The notes under the pieces were generated by a model that saw only the letters and a list, made by a program, of their open reading frames with translations, was not told the DNA's origin and did no database searches. Below are positions 61,105 to 64,000 of a DNA stretch of 64,000 nucleotides, piece after piece. Every line of letters begins with the position of its first letter. The first letter of the stretch is position 1. Source of the stretch: Trebonia sp963773105. GTDB lineage: Bacteria > Actinomycetota > Actinomycetes > Streptosporangiales > Streptosporangiaceae. The DNA is taken from contig CAVZAA010000003.1 of assembly GCA_963773105.1 (NCBI GenBank), positions 248,001 through 312,000 on the forward strand, given 5' to 3'. Both the position numbers and the translations under genes were made by a program.

Positions 61105-61926
61105 ATGCTCGATAGCACCCAGCGCACGACGGCGGCCGAGCTGCTCTGGGCGGCGGAGCGGGACCTGGCGCCGATCGGACCGCTGACCGAGACGTTCCCC
61201 GGCATCGACGTGGTGGACGCCTACGAGATCCAGCTGGCCAACATCCGACGCAGGCTCGCGGCCGGCGCCCGGGTGCGAGGCCACAAGGTCGGCCTCTCCT
61301 CCCCGGTCATGCAGCAGATGATGGGCGTCGACGAGCCCGACTACGGTCACCTGCTCGACTCGATGGTCCTAGACCAGGACGCGCCGATTCCGGCCGCCGG
61401 GTACTGCTATCCCCGGATCGAGGTCGAGATCGGCTACGTGCTCGGGTCGGCCCTGCCCGGCGAAGGCTGCACCGAGGCCGACGTGCTGGCCGCGACCGAG
61501 TACATCGTGCCCAGCCTGGAGCTGATCGACAGCCGTATCACCGACTGGCGGATCAAGCTGGCCGACACCATCGCCGACAACGCCTCCTCGGCCGGGGTGA
61601 TCCTCGGCGCCGAGCGCAAGACGCCCGCCGAGCTGGCGGCGGATGGGGTCGACCTGAGCGACATCGACGCCGTGCTCTACGCGAGGGAGGGGTCGGGTGG
61701 GGAACGGTTGGCCGAGATCGCCCGCGGCAACACCAGCGCGGTCCTCGGCAACCCGACCGCCTGCGTCGCCTGGCTGGCGCGGAAGGTGGCCGACTTCGGC
61801 GTCAAGCTCGAGGCCGGGCACCTGATCCTGCCCGGGTCCTGCACCCGGGCAATCGACGCCCGCCCCGGCAGCGTGTTCAGGGCCGAGTTCGCCGGGCTCG
61901 GGACCGTAACCGCCGCTTTCAGCTAG
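61105..61926 (+). CDS. 2-keto-4-pentenoate (2-hydroxypentadienoate) hydratase
   Basis: 273 residues. Hydrates 2-hydroxypenta-2,4-dienoate to 4-hydroxy-2-oxovalerate with Mg. LAAGARVRGHKVGLSSPVMQ, PRIEVEIGYVLGS (metal Glu pair) and GTVTAAFS are characteristic of MhpD/HsaE. An ATG at 61090 is an alternative start. It heads an operon with the dehydrogenase and aldolase, divergent from the KstD-like gene. A perfect 10-bp palindrome GGGACGTCCC (61009-61018) is in that promoter region. Confidence 0.92.
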   Translation: MLDSTQRTTAAELLWAAERDLAPIGPLTETFPGIDVVDAYEIQLANIRRRLAAGARVRGHKVGLSSPVMQQMMGVDEPDYGHLLDSMVLDQDAPIPAAGYCYPRIEVEIGYVLGSALPGEGCTEADVLAATEYIVPSLELIDSRITDWRIKLADTIADNASSAGVILGAERKTPAELAADGVDLSDIDAVLYAREGSGGERLAEIARGNTSAVLGNPTACVAWLARKVADFGVKLEAGHLILPGSCTRAIDARPGSVFRAEFAGLGTVTAAFS

Positions 61927-61953
61927 CAGAGTTTTCAGCTAAGGGATGACACC

Positions 61954-62897
61954 GTGACTAAGGCCACCGCCGCGATTGTCGGGTCGGGCAACATCGGCAC
62001 CGACCTCATGTACAAGCTGCTCCGCTCCGACCTGATCGAGCCGCGCTGGATGATCGGCGTCGACCCGGAAAGCCCCGGCCTGAAGCGGGCGGCCGACCAC
62101 GGCCTGACCGCCACCGCCGAGGGCGTGGACTGGCTGCTCGCCAACGAGCGGCCCGACCTAGTCTTCGAGGCCACGTCGGCCTACGTGCACCGGGAGAACG
62201 CGCCCCGGTACAAGGAGCTCGGCATCCAGGCGGTGGACCTCACCCCGGCCGCGATCGGTCCCGCCGTGGTGCCAGCGGTCAACCTCGGCCAGCACGTCGA
62301 CGCGCCCAACGTCAGCCTCATCACCTGTGGCGGGCAGGCCACCATCCCGATGGTCTACGCGGTCTCCCGGATCGTGCCGGTGGAGTACGCGGAGATCGTC
62401 GCGAGCGTGGCCTCGCCGTCGGCCGGGCCCGGCACCCGGGCGAATATCGACGAGTTCACCAAGACCACCGCACGGGGGGTGGAGACGATCGGCGGCGCCC
62501 AGCGCGGCAAGGCCATCATCATCCTCAACCCGGCCGAGCCGCCGATGCTCATGCAGGACACGATCTTCTGCGCGATCCCGGCCGACGCCGACCGGGACGC
62601 GATCGCCGCGTCGATCAAGGAGATCGCGGCCGACGTCGCGGCCTACGTGCCCGGCTACCGGCTGCGAACCGAGCCGCAGTTCGACGACCCTACCCCGATG
62701 AGCTCTGCGGGGTCCGGGGGGCACGGGGGGGTCGTCCCCCCCGGAGCAGCGCTTGGGCGCGGGTCGCCATCTTCGTCGAGGTCGAAGGCGCGGGCGACTT
62801 CCTGCCGCCGTACTCGGGCAACCTCGACATCATGACCGCCGCCGCCACCCGGGTCGGGGAAGGGTTCGCCACGCGGATCCTGGCCGAGCGCGCTTAG
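61954..62897 (+). pseudogene. Acetaldehyde dehydrogenase (acetylating), frame broken by a GC palindrome
   Basis: Turns acetaldehyde and CoA into acetyl-CoA, working with the aldolase. AAIVGSGNIGTDLMYKL and LITCGGQATIPMVYAVSRI (catalytic Cys) are typical of MhpF/HsaG. At 62700-62750 a G7/C7 palindrome is inserted after DDPTP. The expected C-terminus RVAIFVEVEGAGDFLPPY ... GNLDIMTAAATRVGEG follows in another frame and ends at 62897. If the G or C run were one base different the frame would be open with a 15-20 residue insertion. The GTG start is at 61954. Confidence 0.85.
62702..62747. repeat. G7/C7 palindromic element inside the aldehyde dehydrogenase gene
   Basis: GGGGGGG (62725-62731), loop TCGT and CCCCCCC (62736-62742), flanked by GCTC/GAGC. 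It interrupts the conserved region of the gene. Confidence 0.7.
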
Positions 62898-62920
62898 TTC
62901 ACGACAGGAGATCCGCTTTC

Positions 62921-63946
62921 ATGTCATACAGCGCCGACCTCGACGTCCGCGTCACCGACTCCTCGCTGCGGGACGGCTCGCACGCGATCAGGCACCAGTT
63001 CACGGTCGAGAACGTCAAGAACATCGTGGCCGCCCTCGACGGGGCGGGCGTGCCGGTCATCGAGGTCACCCACGGCGACGGCCTCGGCGGCTCGTCGTTC
63101 AACTACGGCTTCAGCGCCGTGCCCGACCAGGACCTCATCTCCACCGCCGTGGCGACCGCGAAGCAGGCCAAGATCGCCTTCCTGATGCTGCCGGGCCTCG
63201 GCACCACCGACGACATCCGCCTGGCGGCCGACAACGGCGCGTCGATCTGCCGGATCGCCACCCACTGCACCGAGGCGGACATCTCCATCCAGCACTTCAA
63301 GGTGGCCCGCAGCATCGGCCTGGAAACGGTCGGCTTCCTGATGATGGCGCACAGCCAGCCGCCGGAGGTCCTCGCCCGGCAGGCCCGGATCATGGCCGAC
63401 GCCGGCGCCCAGTGCGTCTACGTGGTGGACTCGGCGGGCTCGCTGATCATGGACGGGGTCAGCGACCGGATCGCCGCGCTGGTGGCCGAGCTGGGCGACG
63501 ACGCCCAGGTCGGGTTCCACGGCCACGAGAACCTGGGGCTCGGCGTCGCCAACTCGGTGCTGGCCGCCCGGGCGGGGGCCAAGCAGATCGACGGCTCCAC
63601 CCGCCGGTTCGGGGCCGGCGCGGGCAACACCCCGGTGGAGGCGTTCGCCGCGGTCACCGAGCGGCTGGGGATCAAGACCGGCATCGACACGGTGAAGATC
63701 ATCGACGCCGCCGAGGAGACCGTCGCCCCGGTGTTGCAGAGCAACCCGCCCGCGCTCGACCGTCTCTCGCTCACCATGGGCTTCGCCGGCGTGTACTCCA
63801 GCTTCCTCAAGCACGCGGAGATCCAGGCGAAGAAGTACGGCGTGTCCGGGGCCGAGATCCTCATCGAGGCCGGCCGCCGCAAGCTCGTCGGCGGCCAGGA
63901 GGACCAGCTCATCGAGATCGCGGTCGGGCTCGCCAAGCGCAAGTAA
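62921..63946 (+). CDS. 4-hydroxy-2-oxovalerate aldolase
   Basis: 341 residues, DRE-TIM metallolyase. Splits 4-hydroxy-2-oxovalerate into pyruvate and acetaldehyde and channels acetaldehyde to its dehydrogenase partner. TDSSLRDGSHAIRHQFT (metal Asp and Arg), GFHGHENLGLGVANS (metal His pair) and GAGAGNTPVEAF are typical of MhpE/HsaF. GGAG lies 10-14 bases upstream of the ATG at 62921. Nothing is recognised in the last 54 bases of the window. Confidence 0.95.
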   Translation: MSYSADLDVRVTDSSLRDGSHAIRHQFTVENVKNIVAALDGAGVPVIEVTHGDGLGGSSFNYGFSAVPDQDLISTAVATAKQAKIAFLMLPGLGTTDDIRLAADNGASICRIATHCTEADISIQHFKVARSIGLETVGFLMMAHSQPPEVLARQARIMADAGAQCVYVVDSAGSLIMDGVSDRIAALVAELGDDAQVGFHGHENLGLGVANSVLAARAGAKQIDGSTRRFGAGAGNTPVEAFAAVTERLGIKTGIDTVKIIDAAEETVAPVLQSNPPALDRLSLTMGFAGVYSSFLKHAEIQAKKYGVSGAEILIEAGRRKLVGGQEDQLIEIAVGLAKRK

Positions 63947-64000
63947 GGCAGCGCGGCTAAGACCAAAGCCACAATCAAGGTCAAGATCAAGAAACCGATG

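Noticed and set aside
1..64000. CRISPR array, tRNA or rRNA genes
   Set aside because: No regularly spaced direct repeats and no tRNA or rRNA signature seen on reading both strands.
1..64000. Polyketide or non-ribosomal peptide synthetase cluster
   Set aside because: The AMP-binding enzymes are single-domain CoA ligases with no carrier, ketosynthase or condensation domains.

Overview
The window is about 70% G+C, with GTG/TTG starts, tight GTGA/ATGA gene overlaps, TetR/MarR-controlled catabolic genes, F420-type luciferase-like and acyl-CoA enzymes, a group II intron and an IS607-type transposon. This points to a large-genome, soil-type actinobacterium (Streptosporangiales/Frankia/Pseudonocardia-like). 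I cannot name the species. No rRNA, tRNA or CRISPR was found.

Layout. 0-1 kb: a partial group II intron (minus strand) next to a perfect hairpin that belongs to a dispersed repeat family. 1-9 kb: C1/housekeeping accessory genes: a frameshifted GcvT-like protein, a MetE-like protein, a NodB polysaccharide deacetylase, an SDR relic, succinate-semialdehyde dehydrogenase, GNAT and MFS genes. 9.4-13.8 kb: a nitrilase-superfamily gene split by a 3.4-kb IS607-type element whose removal at GG dinucleotides exactly restores the reading frame. 14-22.6 kb: a secreted beta-propeller/Ig protein, a DHA2 exporter, a SigG-like ECF sigma factor convergent with an AhpD-like gene that carries an ECF41-type promoter, a beta-helix protein, CbiZ and small envelope proteins.

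22.8-51.2 kb: a catabolic region for an unidentified hydrophobic (alicyclic, terpenoid or steroid-like) compound or its acyl-CoA derivatives. It holds two acyl-CoA ligases, an enoyl-CoA hydratase, an acyl-CoA dehydrogenase, a fused E1 alpha-beta 2-oxoacid dehydrogenase, an esterase, a four-domain Liv-type ABC importer in a single polypeptide, a P450 with its ferredoxin and reductase, a Baeyer-Villiger-type monooxygenase, an epoxide hydrolase, several SDRs, a cyclase-family hydrolase, an EthD protein and a luciferase-like protein. At least nine near-identical palindromes (consensus ACTGACCRGTYRGT) lie in the intergenic regions of this block and look like one TetR-type regulon. A MarR gene has its own perfect palindrome.

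51.2-54.6 kb: a decaying accessory island with a BrnT/BrnA toxin-antitoxin pair, a DUF6247-like gene, and truncated DUF222/HNH, MerR, TetR and SDR fragments. 54.6-64 kb: a meta-cleavage pathway resembling the Hsa/Mhp lower pathways: KstD-like FAD dehydrogenase, flavin reductase, extradiol dioxygenase, C-C hydrolase, 2-hydroxypentadienoate hydratase, acetaldehyde dehydrogenase and 4-hydroxy-2-oxovalerate aldolase, plus two paralogous divergent cupins. It has none of the TetR-type palindromes.

About ten otherwise conserved genes carry single-base frameshifts, several at G/C runs. Either the sequence contains indel errors or the locus is decaying. These genes are marked as pseudogenes, with the caveat that raw reads could rescue them.
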